Shown: positions 1 through 9,020 of the stretch, piece after piece | Position numbering within the stretch: position 1 is the first letter of the stretch | Layout: each line of letters starts with the position of its first letter | DNA from: Flavihumibacter soli | GTDB taxonomy: Bacteria; Bacteroidota; Bacteroidia; Sphingobacteriales; Sphingobacteriaceae | DNA length: 64,000 nucleotides | Direction of reading: 5' to 3' | Assembly: GCF_010692725.1 (NCBI RefSeq) | Contig: NZ_JAAFZB010000096.1 | Location: 620,001-684,000 of the forward strand | Position numbers and translations under genes: made by a program | The notes under the pieces: model-generated | The model's input: only the letters and a program-made list of their open reading frames with translations | What the model was told of the DNA's origin: nothing | The model's database searches: none

Positions 1-367
1 TGATCCCTTCTACCCGATCTTCGCAAACAGCCACTGTAATTTCCGGAAATTTCCTCTTGAACTGCAGCGGCTCATCGCCGATGTCTTCGGCAATGGAAGA
101 GGTCTTTACCGCCAGAAATCCTTTCGTACGGCGACCATAACCCCTGCTAAGAGTGGCAACTTTAAAATCATCCTTCAATATACCAACCAGGTATTCGGTC
201 ATCGGGCTCTTACCCGCCCCACCAACCGAGAGGTTGCCCACCGAAATGACCGGAACTTTAAATCTGCGGGATTTCAAAATCCCGATATCATACGCCCAGT
301 TGCGAATAATTACAACCAGCGCATAGAAAAAAGAAAACGGAAATAAAAGCAGGCGAAGCAGTCGCAT
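1..367 (-). CDS. lpxK: Tetraacyldisaccharide 4'-kinase, N-terminal part (runs off the window)
   Basis: LpxK phosphorylates the 4' position of the lipid A disaccharide at the cytoplasmic face of the inner membrane. Only the first 122 codons are here. The protein begins with a hydrophobic, arginine-bearing segment (MRLLRLLLFPFSFF) like the LpxK membrane anchor, followed near residues 41-53 by the variant Walker A motif SVGNLSVGGAGKSP that is diagnostic of the family. Further family-like stretches are LSRGYGRR and EDIGDEP. The ATG at 365-367 fits the usual start. The gene points away from the divergent beta-lactamase-like gene. Sequence and family agree; only the 3' end is missing. Confidence 0.93.
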   Translation of the reverse strand, partial: MRLLRLLLFPFSFFYALVVIIRNWAYDIGILKSRRFKVPVISVGNLSVGGAGKSPMTEYLVGILKDDFKVATLSRGYGRRTKGFLAVKTSSIAEDIGDEPLQFKRKFPEITVAVCEDRVEGI

Positions 368-447
368 TCCTTAGTTTTGCCGGTAAAAATACGTTTTTGA
401 TTGCTTGATCGCTTCCATTTAATTACATTGGACTTAAAACCGCAGTT

Positions 448-1356
448 ATGAGAAAAATCACCCTGATAATTTGTTTTCTTTCAATCGCTAATTCATTACT
501 TGCGCAGCCGGTCGATAAAAACCTAACAGGTAGGTTGCACGATCTGGTGAAAGGTTTCCAGGGAGAAGCAGGAATTTACGTTAAGAATTTAAAAACAGGT
601 AAAACGGCCTTCGTAAACGCTGATACCCTTTTCCCGACCGCCAGCATGGTCAAAATACCAATAATGGTCGGTGTATTTGATGAGATTGAAAAAGGAAATT
701 TAAACTATAATGCCGAACTGATATATCGCGACAGTTTACTTTATGAGGGGGAGGATATTATCGGCTCATTTAAAGATGGTGAGAAGATCCGCTTAAGCAA
801 AGTCCAGATGCTAAGTATTACCACAAGTGATAATACCGGAAGCTTGTGGCTGCAAAAGCTTGTGGGCGGGGAGAAGATAAACAATATACTGCAATCCATG
901 GATTTCAAACATACCAGGGTCAATTCTCGCACACCGGGAAGAAGACCAAACTGGGAGGTTTATGGGTGGGGGCAGACAACGCCCCGAGAGATGGCAACGC
1001 TTGTGGAAATGATCCGCGAGGGAAAAGTAATAAGCCCGGCAGCAAGCGAACGGATGTACCGAAATCTAATACGTATCTACTACGATGGCCAGGCATTGTC
1101 TCAGATACCACCCTATATACAGGTCGCATCGAAATCCGGCGCCGTAGATGAAGCCAGGTCTGAAGTTGTATTAGTAAATGCTCCGCACGGAGATTACGTT
1201 TTCTGCATAACTACCAAAAATCAGAAAGATACTTCCTGGAATCAGCAGAACGAAGGGTTCCGGTTGATCAGAAATTTGTCGGCACTCTTGTGGAACTATT
1301 TTGAACCAAAATCACACTGGCAACCCGCAGCGGGCGTTGAAAAGTATGCCGAGTAA
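448..1356 (+). CDS. Class A beta-lactamase-like serine hydrolase, exported
   Basis: A 302-residue exported protein with a cleavable signal peptide (residues 1-19, ending LLAQ). It carries all three penicillin-recognising serine-enzyme motifs: SMVK at 66-69 (nucleophile Ser66, Lys69), SDN at 127-129 and KSG at 229-231. The region expected to hold the omega-loop glutamate reads RPNWEVYGWGQTTP; Glu170 is the likely counterpart of Glu166, but only about six residues separate it from the TTP motif, roughly half the distance in TEM-type enzymes, and the usual Asn170 counterpart is not obvious. It may be a true beta-lactamase or a related housekeeping hydrolase. It is monocistronic, divergent from lpxK and 29 bases ahead of a glycosyltransferase gene. 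Family assignment is solid; drug spectrum cannot be read from sequence. Confidence 0.85.
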   Translation: MRKITLIICFLSIANSLLAQPVDKNLTGRLHDLVKGFQGEAGIYVKNLKTGKTAFVNADTLFPTASMVKIPIMVGVFDEIEKGNLNYNAELIYRDSLLYEGEDIIGSFKDGEKIRLSKVQMLSITTSDNTGSLWLQKLVGGEKINNILQSMDFKHTRVNSRTPGRRPNWEVYGWGQTTPREMATLVEMIREGKVISPAASERMYRNLIRIYYDGQALSQIPPYIQVASKSGAVDEARSEVVLVNAPHGDYVFCITTKNQKDTSWNQQNEGFRLIRNLSALLWNYFEPKSHWQPAAGVEKYAE

Positions 1357-1385
1357 TTTGCTTAATCAAAAGCTGTTCTCAAGAA

Positions 1386-2081
1386 ATGATAAGCGTAATC
1401 ATTCCCACTCTTAATGAACAGGATCAGATTCGAAACACCATCCACCGACTGCGTGAAGCTGCGGACAAATATCCGGTAGAGATAATTATTGTTGATGGTG
1501 GCAGTTCGGACCAGACTCTTGAAGAAGCTCGCAAAGCCGGAGCCGATGCCGTGTTTGAATCCGAAAAAAGGGGCCGGGCAGCGCAGATGAATTATGGCGC
1601 GCTTAAGGCTCATGGAAACATCCTGTACTTTCTGCACGCCGATACCACTCCACCAGACAAATTCCCTAGTTCAATAGTAGCATCTGTCCTAAGCAACAAG
1701 GCAGGCTGTTTCAGGCTGAGTTTCGACCATAGCCACTGGTTCTTAAAAGCCTGCTGCTGGCTGACTCGTTTTGATATGAATTTTTTCAGGTTTGGCGACC
1801 AGAGTCTGTTTATACTGGATAAAAGCTTTCAGGCTATCGGAGGCTTTAATGAAAAGCTCTATATCATGGAAGACCAGGAAATTATTTACAGATTGAAAAG
1901 AGTTACTGGATTTAAAGTTGTGCCGGAGCCGGTAGTTACTTCTGCTCGTAAATATGTTGACAACGGTATCTATAAAACGCAGTCCATTTTCTTTCTGCTC
2001 TTCCTTTTATACAAAATCGGTGTTTCTCAGCCAAACCTCGCTGCACTTTACCGGAGGTTAATTCCACCGATTAAAAATTAA
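1386..2081 (+). CDS. GT2 family glycosyltransferase (TIGR04283-like)
   Basis: A 231-residue GT-A fold glycosyltransferase. The N-terminus VIIPTLNE (4-11), the nucleotide-binding stretch IIIVDGGSSDQT (33-44), the metal-binding HAD at 84-86 (DxD equivalent) and a later MEDQE motif are typical of family 2. The exact pattern, including KRGRAAQMNYGA, matches the subfamily called transferase 2, rSAM/selenodomain-associated, although no radical SAM or selenium gene is adjacent here. A hydrophobic segment near the C-terminus (SIFFLLFLLYKIG) may sit at the membrane. Donor and acceptor are unknown; the neighbouring nucleotide-sugar genes make a surface-glycan role plausible but not proven. Confidence 0.85.
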   Translation: MISVIIPTLNEQDQIRNTIHRLREAADKYPVEIIIVDGGSSDQTLEEARKAGADAVFESEKRGRAAQMNYGALKAHGNILYFLHADTTPPDKFPSSIVASVLSNKAGCFRLSFDHSHWFLKACCWLTRFDMNFFRFGDQSLFILDKSFQAIGGFNEKLYIMEDQEIIYRLKRVTGFKVVPEPVVTSARKYVDNGIYKTQSIFFLLFLLYKIGVSQPNLAALYRRLIPPIKN

Positions 2082-2111
2082 GCAATCGCGTACTCACATG
2101 TGGCTGCTTGC

Positions 2112-2849
2112 TTACAGCAGTACATTCTGAAGCTGGTAGTCCGAAAGTAATTTTTGTACATACGGAAGATTTAAGGACTTCTTCAGTGCGATCGCATGTT
2201 TTATATGATGCATGTCACTGCCAATAAAATCAATCATCATCCTGTCAACAAGTTCTTCGGCGATCTTCTGAGAATTCTTCCCGTAATAACCTGTCAAAGC
2301 GATTGTGTTGAGCTGAAGATAACAACCCGTTTCCCTGATACGCTGATAATGTTCCATTGAATCATACAGATACGGGTAGCGTTCAGGATGAGCGAGAATC
2401 GGCTTATAGCCTTTATCCTGTACTTTCCTGATGATATCCAGCAGATTTTGAGGATAGTTAACAAAGGATATTTCGAAAAGCAGGTAGCCATCTCCCAAAG
2501 TCAGCATGTCACCCTTTTCGAGTTTAGTTTCAAATGTTTCATCCAGATAATATTCCGCAGCAGCCTCAACCTCGAAATCTACATTCTGTAAAATAAGTTC
2601 CTCACGAAGCTGATCCCGCCCTCTTTCGATTATATCACGCGTATTACGGTAATAGTCGGCCATTATATGGGGTGTTGTAATGATCTTGCGAAAACCCATA
2701 TCCTTGTATGCATGGATAAGCGCCAGTGATTGACCCAGATTCTGGGCACCATCATCTATACCCGGAATGACATGCGAATGCATATCAACTTCGAGCACCG
2801 AAAAGTTAAGCTGAGGTTCCTTCTTCGCCTTTTTAAACAAGTTAAACAT
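2112..2849 (-). CDS. CpsB/CapC-type PHP-fold protein tyrosine phosphatase
   Basis: A 245-residue metal-dependent phosphatase of the PHP superfamily (CpsB/YwqE type), which dephosphorylates the tyrosine kinases that control capsule and exopolysaccharide chain length. Metal-ligand motifs are visible: DMHSH (22-26), TTPH (58-61), HPERY in the middle and GSDMHH near the C-terminus. Length agrees with the family. It lies 148 bases downstream of galE on the same strand and may be the last gene of the ugd-uxs-galE block. No partner Wzc/BY-kinase is in the window, so the target is inferred. Confidence 0.88.
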   Translation of the reverse strand: MFNLFKKAKKEPQLNFSVLEVDMHSHVIPGIDDGAQNLGQSLALIHAYKDMGFRKIITTPHIMADYYRNTRDIIERGRDQLREELILQNVDFEVEAAAEYYLDETFETKLEKGDMLTLGDGYLLFEISFVNYPQNLLDIIRKVQDKGYKPILAHPERYPYLYDSMEHYQRIRETGCYLQLNTIALTGYYGKNSQKIAEELVDRMMIDFIGSDMHHIKHAIALKKSLNLPYVQKLLSDYQLQNVLL

Positions 2850-2997
2850 TATCGCCTTTGAATATAAACCTCGTTATAAGTTATTGTTAAGAAAATCATC
2901 TGCAATCAGTTTACATTAAACAACGCTGCAGAAACGCAGGGCCGAAAAAATGTCGGGCATTGCACCCTATTAACGCCTGGTGTGAGGATTGCTAAGC

Positions 2998-4026
2998 TTA
3001 TAAAGGATTTTGCTGAATATATTTCTCCCATGCCCAGGCAGAACTCATCATCTCGCCAAGGTCCAACTCCGCATTCCAGCCAAGATCATGTTTTGCTTTA
3101 CTTACCTCACCATAGATCTTCTCGATGTCACCAGGACGGCGTTTACCAATCTTGTATTCCAGCTTGACACCGGTAGCTGTTTCAAAGGTATTAATCACCT
3201 GCAACACCGTACTTCCTTTACCAGTTCCTATATTGAAAACTTCATAACCACCTTCATCAGAATTCTCCATGAATTTCAATGCGGAAACATGTGCTTTTGC
3301 CAGGTCTACTACGTGAATATAATCTCTTATGCAGCTTCCGTCGGGAGTGTTATAATCATTCCCATGAACTATCAGAGGACCGCGTTTCCCAATAGCAGAC
3401 TGGGTAATAAAAGGCACCAGGTTTTGCGGAACGCCGATAGGCAATTCTCCGATTAATGCTGAATGATGAGCACCTACGGGGTTAAAATATCGAAGCGCCG
3501 TTACCTTTAAGCTCTTGCTCGTACCGGCAACTTCGGATAAGATCTCTTCTGCAATTTGTTTGGTATTACCATATGGTGACTCTGCCTTCTTCACCGGCGC
3601 CCGCTCCGTCACCGGAAGCTGATCAGGTTCACCGTAAACGGTGCAACTTGATGAGAATACAAAATTTACTGGTTTATCGCTAAAAGCGCTAAGGAGATTA
3701 ATAAGGGAGAAAAGGTTATTATGATAATACTTCAGCGGCTGCTCAACAGATTCACCTACTGCTTTATAAGCTGCAAAGTGGATTACTCCGCTAATGTCAG
3801 GATGCTGACTAACAAAATCTGAGGTAAGCCTGGCATCGCATAGATCGAGATTTACAAATTCGGGCCGGATGCCGTTTATCGCCTCAATCTGATCAATAAT
3901 CCTGGCAGATGAATTGGAAAAATTATCAATAATAATCGGTTGATATCCTGCATTAAATAACTCGACAACAGTATGTGAACCGATATACCCTGTGCCACCG
4001 GTAACTAAAATCTTTTTACCGCTCAT
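2998..4026 (-). CDS. galE: UDP-glucose 4-epimerase
   Basis: GalE interconverts UDP-glucose and UDP-galactose using tightly bound NAD. The 342-residue protein has the Rossmann motif TGGTGYIGSH (9-18), the catalytic SSSCTVYG stretch and the YGNTK (YxxxK) pair, plus the conserved NIGTGKGSTVLQVI segment near the C-terminus. Its ATG overlaps the stop codon of the upstream uxs gene in a TAATG arrangement, suggesting translational coupling. With ugd and uxs it forms a nucleotide-sugar block. The epimerase assignment is strong; a preference for UDP-GlcNAc versus UDP-Glc cannot be excluded. Confidence 0.93.
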   Translation of the reverse strand: MSGKKILVTGGTGYIGSHTVVELFNAGYQPIIIDNFSNSSARIIDQIEAINGIRPEFVNLDLCDARLTSDFVSQHPDISGVIHFAAYKAVGESVEQPLKYYHNNLFSLINLLSAFSDKPVNFVFSSSCTVYGEPDQLPVTERAPVKKAESPYGNTKQIAEEILSEVAGTSKSLKVTALRYFNPVGAHHSALIGELPIGVPQNLVPFITQSAIGKRGPLIVHGNDYNTPDGSCIRDYIHVVDLAKAHVSALKFMENSDEGGYEVFNIGTGKGSTVLQVINTFETATGVKLEYKIGKRRPGDIEKIYGEVSKAKHDLGWNAELDLGEMMSSAWAWEKYIQQNPL

Positions 4027-5009
4027 TATTTATTATAATAGGCAAAATCTTTGTGTAATATCTCGTGCTCAGGAAGTGACTTAAAATAATCATATGTAAT
4101 TTTCAATCCCTCTGCCCTGCTTACCTTAGGTTCCCAGCCCAAAATAGCTTTCGCCTTGGTGATGTCCGGCCGGCGCTGTTTCGGATCATCCGTAGGTAAC
4201 TCCTTATAGACGATCTTCTGATCCGTTCCTGTTAATTTGATGATCTCTTCGCAAAACTGATTGATTGTAATCTCATCCGGATTGCCAATGTTTACCGGCT
4301 GCGCGTAATCTGATAATAACAGACGATAAATACCTTCTACCAGATCATCCACATAACAGAATGAACGGGTCTGCGAACCATCTCCAAATACTGTCAGATC
4401 TTCACCCCTCAATGCCTGGCCAATAAAAGCCGGTAGAACACGCCCGTCATTCAACCGCATGCGGGGACCATAAGTATTAAATATCCTCACGATCCGAGTC
4501 TCTAAGCCGTGAAAGGTATGGTAAGCCATCGTCATTGCTTCCTGAAACCTCTTTGCTTCATCATACACTCCGCGGGGACCGACAGGGTTAACGTTACCCC
4601 AGTATTCTTCAGGCTGAGGATTAACGTTTGGATCTCCGTAGACTTCAGAAGTAGAAGCGATCAATAACCGTGAATTTTTGGCTCTTGCCAGGCCTAAAAG
4701 ATTATGAATTCCCAAAGAACCTACCTTGAGCGTTTGAATAGGAATTTTCAGATAATCAATCGGGCTCGCCGGTGATGCGAAGTGCAGAATATAATCCAGC
4801 TCACCTGATACATGCACAAACTTGGAAACATCATGATTGTAAAACTCAAAGTTTTCGAGTTTAAAAAGATGCTCAATATTTCGAAGATCACCTGTTATGA
4901 GGTTATCCATCCCAATGACATGGTAATCTTCCTTGATAAAGCGATCGCAAAGGTGAGAACCAAGAAAACCGGCGGCGCCGGTTATCAGTATACGTTTTCT
5001 TTCTTTCAT
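4026..5009 (-). CDS. uxs: UDP-glucuronate decarboxylase (UDP-xylose synthase)
   Basis: An SDR enzyme that converts UDP-glucuronate to UDP-xylose. The 327-residue sequence has the NAD-binding motif [10 protein letters not shown] (10-19), the strongly conserved [20 protein letters not shown] and the catalytic YDEAKR (YxxxK), followed by [10 protein letters not shown] and the [15 protein letters not shown] segment; together these are characteristic of the UXS branch rather than of ArnA or RmlB. It sits 38 bases after ugd, whose product supplies the substrate, and overlaps galE by one base. UXS and ugd side by side imply that UDP-xylose is available for a surface glycan. Confidence 0.92.
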   Translation of the reverse strand: MKERKRILITGAAGFLGSHLCDRFIKEDYHVIGMDNLITGDLRNIEHLFKLENFEFYNHDVSKFVHVSGELDYILHFASPASPIDYLKIPIQTLKVGSLGIHNLLGLARAKNSRLLIASTSEVYGDPNVNPQPEEYWGNVNPVGPRGVYDEAKRFQEAMTMAYHTFHGLETRIVRIFNTYGPRMRLNDGRVLPAFIGQALRGEDLTVFGDGSQTRSFCYVDDLVEGIYRLLLSDYAQPVNIGNPDEITINQFCEEIIKLTGTDQKIVYKELPTDDPKQRRPDITKAKAILGWEPKVSRAEGLKITYDYFKSLPEHEILHKDFAYYNK

Positions 5010-5047
5010 TTAAAAAATAAGCTTGATATAGATCCCGGATCCGGCAT

Positions 5048-6403
5048 TTACTGTCCAATCCCGTTTGCGACGAAAACAGGCTGCGCGTTTGAAGTCGTAA
5101 TGACTTTTCTTCCAATACTATTATAGTAGTATCCACAGTCAATCATCTTTTGAAGGTCATACAGATTTCTTCCATCAAATATTACCTTATTTTTTAAGGC
5201 TTTATCCATTTGTTCAAAATCCGGTGTACGGAAGACAGACCATTCAGTCACGATGATCAATGCGTCTGCATTTTGTAGTGCATCATACTGATTAGCTGCA
5301 TATTCAATTTTATCACCCACTACTTTCTTTACATTATCCATTGCTTCAGGGTCAAAAGCCACAACTGTTGCTCCGTCCTTAAGCAATTCTTCTATGATAT
5401 AAAGTGCGGGTGCTTCCCGGATGTCATCAGTAGCCGGTTTAAATGCCAGTCCCCAGAGAGCAAACTTCTTACCCGACAGATCGCCGTTATAATATTTGCG
5501 CATTTTCTCTACAAGAACTTTCTTCTGAATGGTATTTACATCCATTACAGCGTTAAGGATCTTAAAATCATATTCATGCTCATTGGCAGATTTAGCAAGG
5601 GCCTGCACATCTTTCGGAAAGCAGCTACCCCCGTACCCAACACCCGGGAAAAGAAATCGCCTGCCGATCCGTTCATCAGCACCAATGCCCTTACGAACTG
5701 AATCTACATCGGCATTAACAAGTTCGCACAGATTGGCGATCTCATTCATGAATGAGATTTTAGTCGCGAGAAATGAATTCGCAGCATACTTGGTTAATTC
5801 AGATGAACGTTCGTCCATATATATTATCGGATTTCCCTGGCGTACATAGGGTCCATATAGTTCTGTTATCAACTTTTGAGCTTTTTCACTGGTAGTTCCA
5901 ACCACAACCCGGTCAGGCTTCATGAAATCGTCAACCGCAACACCTTCCCGTAAGAATTCCGGGTTTGACACCACATCGACTTCTACCGAAGTGTTCTCTT
6001 TAAATACTTTAACAACTTTATCCGCAGTACCAACAGGAACAGTTGATTTTGTAATAACTACCTTATAATCCGTGATTAACTTCGCGATATCTTTAGAGGC
6101 ACCTAAAACATAGCTCAGATCGGCTGCGCCGTTCTCCCCCGGGGGAGTTGGTAAGGCGAGAAATATTATTTTAGCATCGGCGATCGCTTCAGCCAGGTCA
6201 GTGGTAAATTTCAGTCGGTTTTGCTCTATATTTCTGTGAAATAAGACATCCAGTCCCGGCTCATAGATAGGAACCTTCCCATCTCTCATCATTTGAACTT
6301 TCTCTTCATTAATGTCAACACAGGTAACAACATTTCCAGTCTCAGCAAGACATGTCCCGGTTACCAAACCCACGTATCCCGTACCAATAACAGCTATTTT
6401 CAT
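5048..6403 (-). CDS. ugd: UDP-glucose 6-dehydrogenase
   Basis: Oxidises UDP-glucose twice to UDP-glucuronate with two NAD. The 451-residue protein has the N-terminal motif GTGYVGLVTG (7-16), the glycine-rich PTPPGENGAADLSYV region, and the catalytic GGSCFPKD with Cys261. The C-terminal UDP-binding domain contains LWGLAFKPATDDIREAP. It is the first gene of the minus-strand block with uxs and galE and is divergent from waaA, with only 60 bases between the start codons. Length and motifs are typical of bacterial Ugd. Confidence 0.95.
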   Translation of the reverse strand: MKIAVIGTGYVGLVTGTCLAETGNVVTCVDINEEKVQMMRDGKVPIYEPGLDVLFHRNIEQNRLKFTTDLAEAIADAKIIFLALPTPPGENGAADLSYVLGASKDIAKLITDYKVVITKSTVPVGTADKVVKVFKENTSVEVDVVSNPEFLREGVAVDDFMKPDRVVVGTTSEKAQKLITELYGPYVRQGNPIIYMDERSSELTKYAANSFLATKISFMNEIANLCELVNADVDSVRKGIGADERIGRRFLFPGVGYGGSCFPKDVQALAKSANEHEYDFKILNAVMDVNTIQKKVLVEKMRKYYNGDLSGKKFALWGLAFKPATDDIREAPALYIIEELLKDGATVVAFDPEAMDNVKKVVGDKIEYAANQYDALQNADALIIVTEWSVFRTPDFEQMDKALKNKVIFDGRNLYDLQKMIDCGYYYNSIGRKVITTSNAQPVFVANGIGQ

Positions 6404-6463
6404 TCTTTAGGTAAATTATTATTAAAAGATTAAAGTTTAACTTGGCCGAATATAAGAAATCCA

Positions 6464-7690
6464 ATGCTTTTATTTTATAATCTTGGTATTCGGCTGTATC
6501 AGGTACTCATACAATTGGCATGCCTGAAAAGTTTAAAAGCAAGAGCGTTTATCAACGGACGAAAAAATCTTTTAGAGCGAATAGAGCATGCTATCATACC
6601 CGGCCAAAAACATATCTGGTTTCATTTTGCCTCTCTCGGCGAATTCGAACAGGGGCGCCCGGTGTTGGAACAAATGCGCAAAAACTACCCCGAGAGCAGG
6701 ATATTCATCACATTCTTCTCACCGTCAGGCTTTGAAATAAGAAAAAACTACCCACTGGCTGATCATATTTTTTACCTCCCGCTCGACACCAGTTATAATG
6801 CCGAAAGATTCATAAACGCGGTTAATCCCGAAATGGCAATTTTTACCAAGTACGAATACTGGTATCACTACTTTACAGAATTGAAGAAGAGGGAGATACC
6901 AGTGTACATGATCTCAGCAATTTTCAGAAAAGATCAGGCTTTTTTTAAATGGTTTGGCGGAATACAACGTAAAATATTAACATGCGTCAGGATGTTTTTT
7001 GTGCAAAATGTGGAAAGTAAAGTTTTACTTGAGCAATTAAATCTGACAAATGTGAGGGTAAGCGGCGATACACGATTTGATCGTGTATATGAAAATACAC
7101 AAAACCCAAAACGAATTGACCTGGTTAAAAAGTTTTGCTCTGATCGTAAGGTCATCGTTGCGGGCAGTACCTGGCTGCCTGATGAAAAGCTGGTTTCGTC
7201 CATACATGAAATGCTTCCTAACTGGAAACTTATCATTGCACCTCATGAGGTCGAAGAAGCGCGGATCAAAGAAATTGAAGCATTATTTCCGGACAGCGTT
7301 CGCTTTACCAGGGTGGAGACAACGGAATCCGAGTTTCGCACTCTGATAATTGACAATATCGGTATGCTCTCCTCTCTTTATCAATATGGAAATATCGCGT
7401 ATATAGGCGGAGGGTTTGGAGCAGGAATTCACAACACGCTGGAGGCCGCTGCTTTTGGTTTACCTGTGATATTTGGGCCCAAATATGGTAAGTTCAAAGA
7501 AGCAAAAGACCTGATAGAACTTGAAGCTGCCTTCCCGGTTGCAGATCTTGATGCATTTAGGGCTGTTCTAAAAAGATTAAGCGAAGAAGATAATTATCTA
7601 AAGGCGGGATCAAAGGCGTTTAATTACGTGGAAACTAACACCGGTGCGACCGACCTGATTCTGAAGCATATTGATTATCCGCCGAATTAA
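6464..7690 (+). CDS. waaA: 3-deoxy-D-manno-octulosonic acid (Kdo) transferase
   Basis: WaaA/KdtA transfers Kdo from CMP-Kdo to lipid A at the inner membrane. The 408-residue protein has an N-terminal hydrophobic anchor, then the family motif FHFASLGEFEQGRP with the catalytic-type Glu60, and a C-terminal GT-B donor site containing YIGGGFGAGIHNTLEAAAFGLPVIFGP. This is the only gene in the immediate area facing right. Its presence with lpxK in the same window marks the region as envelope-related. Bacteroidota WaaA enzymes usually add one Kdo; the number cannot be read from sequence. Confidence 0.94.
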   Translation: MLLFYNLGIRLYQVLIQLACLKSLKARAFINGRKNLLERIEHAIIPGQKHIWFHFASLGEFEQGRPVLEQMRKNYPESRIFITFFSPSGFEIRKNYPLADHIFYLPLDTSYNAERFINAVNPEMAIFTKYEYWYHYFTELKKREIPVYMISAIFRKDQAFFKWFGGIQRKILTCVRMFFVQNVESKVLLEQLNLTNVRVSGDTRFDRVYENTQNPKRIDLVKKFCSDRKVIVAGSTWLPDEKLVSSIHEMLPNWKLIIAPHEVEEARIKEIEALFPDSVRFTRVETTESEFRTLIIDNIGMLSSLYQYGNIAYIGGGFGAGIHNTLEAAAFGLPVIFGPKYGKFKEAKDLIELEAAFPVADLDAFRAVLKRLSEEDNYLKAGSKAFNYVETNTGATDLILKHIDYPPN

Positions 7691-7703
7691 AACTTTGTCT
7701 CTT

Positions 7704-8007
7704 ATGAGGAGATCCGTAAATACTTAAAATTTCTTTCTCAGTATCAATATTATGTTTAATAACGGGACTTGCCTTCAAAATTCTGCACTGGCCGCACGGT
7801 CAGGAGATTATAGTGATTGCATTCGTCCGCGCCATAATGTTTGTTGTCGCTGCACTACTGGAAGTATGGTCCGGTGATATTCGCATCTCTGAAAAAATTA
7901 TGTGGACTTTAGGGTTCCTGGTGATGACAACATTAACCGGCCTTTTGTACCTGGCCGTCGGACGAGAACATGTGTTGACTCCCCGATCATCTTATAAACA
8001 GTTCTAA
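7704..8007 (+). CDS. Small two-helix membrane protein with FKIxHWP motif, probably frameshifted near its start
   Basis: The open frame ending at 8007 can only start at GTG 7813 if a standard start is required, but the same frame is open back to 7720 and encodes a clear transmembrane helix followed by FKILHWPHG. That motif recurs in GldL-type and related small Bacteroidota membrane proteins, so the real protein should include it. No ATG, GTG or TTG is in frame upstream of it. An ATG at 7704 gives MRRSVNT in another frame, which would join by a one-base shift around 7717-7728 (an A-rich stretch) into a typical N-terminus. Either a real frameshift, a sequencing error or a rare start is involved. 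A second helix spans roughly LGFLVMTTLTGLLYLAVG. It converges with hemH, overlapping it by four bases. Confidence 0.55.
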
Positions 8008-9020
8008 GAAACTACCAAGTCCTTCATCGCTTCTATCCAAACCGGATGATCGTTCAGGCTCTCGACAAGCTGCACCCGTTCTCCGCCCAACGCTTTAAAT
8101 TCATCGCCATATTCCACGGTGACTTCATACACTGTTTCGAGGCAATCCGCCACAAATGCCGGGCAAAATACCAGCAGGCTTCTAACACCTTTTGCTGCCA
8201 CTTCCTTTATCACCTCACTCGTGTAAGGCTGAACCCATGGATCTTTTCCCAGTCGCGATTGAAAACAGACCGTATACTTGTCGGGTGTTACACCCAGGCG
8301 GGAGGCAATGAGTCTCGCCGTCTCATAACATTGAGCCGAATAGCAAAACTTATTATTCTCATTCAGGCTCGAACAGCAATTATCCTTTTTCAGGCAATGG
8401 ACGCCGGAATGATCAGCCTTCACCAGCTGGCGCTGAGGTAATCCGTGAAAGCTAAACAATATATGATCGAAGTTTTCGGGCTGATGTTTCCTTGCATTGT
8501 CTGCAAATGTCTCGATCATCCCTTCATTATCATGAAAAGAGTTAATAAAGGAAATATTCGGAATAGTTTGCCATTTGCCTACCAGCTCCATTACCTTTTC
8601 CAGTACTGAGCCGGTGCTTGCGGAGGCATAATGCGGGAAGAGCGGAAGAACCCGAATGCTGTCAACTTTTAGATCTTTTAGCTTGTTCAAAGCTGATTCG
8701 ATGGAAGGATTCTGATACCGCATGGCCAGCTCCACATGATAATCCTCCCCTAACTTTTCCTGGAGCAGCTCCGCTTGACGAATACTATAATACAGCAGAG
8801 GTGACCCCGTAGTATCTGACCAGATCTCCTTATACAATTTAGCCGATTTCGGACCCCTGAAAGGAACTATAAGTCCTTTGACCAGCGCCGCACGCCAAAC
8901 CGGATTTACATCAATAACACGACCGTCCATCAGAAACTCATCCAGATATTTCCTTACATCAGCAGTCGACGGACTGTCAGGCGTACCTAAGTTGACTATT
9001 AAAATTCCTTTTTTACCCAT
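8004..9020 (-). CDS. hemH: Ferrochelatase with a cysteine-rich insertion
   Basis: Inserts ferrous iron into protoporphyrin IX, the last step of protoporphyrin-dependent haem synthesis. The 338-residue sequence has the N-terminal NLGTPDSP motif, the active-site SFHGLP with His192, and the C-terminal ETVYE glutamate region. Between residues 209 and 231 lies an insertion with five cysteines (209, 215, 216, 226, 231). A [2Fe-2S] cluster held by internal cysteines is known in some bacterial ferrochelatases, so this insertion probably binds one; that is inference. The start overlaps the stop of the preceding TonB-dependent receptor gene (TAATG), so the two are probably co-translated. Confidence 0.93.
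   Translation of the reverse strand: MGKKGILIVNLGTPDSPSTADVRKYLDEFLMDGRVIDVNPVWRAALVKGLIVPFRGPKSAKLYKEIWSDTTGSPLLYYSIRQAELLQEKLGEDYHVELAMRYQNPSIESALNKLKDLKVDSIRVLPLFPHYASASTGSVLEKVMELVGKWQTIPNISFINSFHDNEGMIETFADNARKHQPENFDHILFSFHGLPQRQLVKADHSGVHCLKKDNCCSSLNENNKFCYSAQCYETARLIASRLGVTPDKYTVCFQSRLGKDPWVQPYTSEVIKEVAAKGVRSLLVFCPAFVADCLETVYEVTVEYGDEFKALGGERVQLVESLNDHPVWIEAMKDLVVS

Noticed and set aside
846-1151. 101-codon plus-strand frame within the beta-lactamase-like gene
   Set aside because: It overlaps a clear family gene in another frame and has no recognisable domain.
2081-2111. Inverted words TAAGCAA / TTGCTTA between the GT2 and CpsB-type genes
   Set aside because: Only seven bases per arm, a long loop and no T run, so it is not a convincing terminator.
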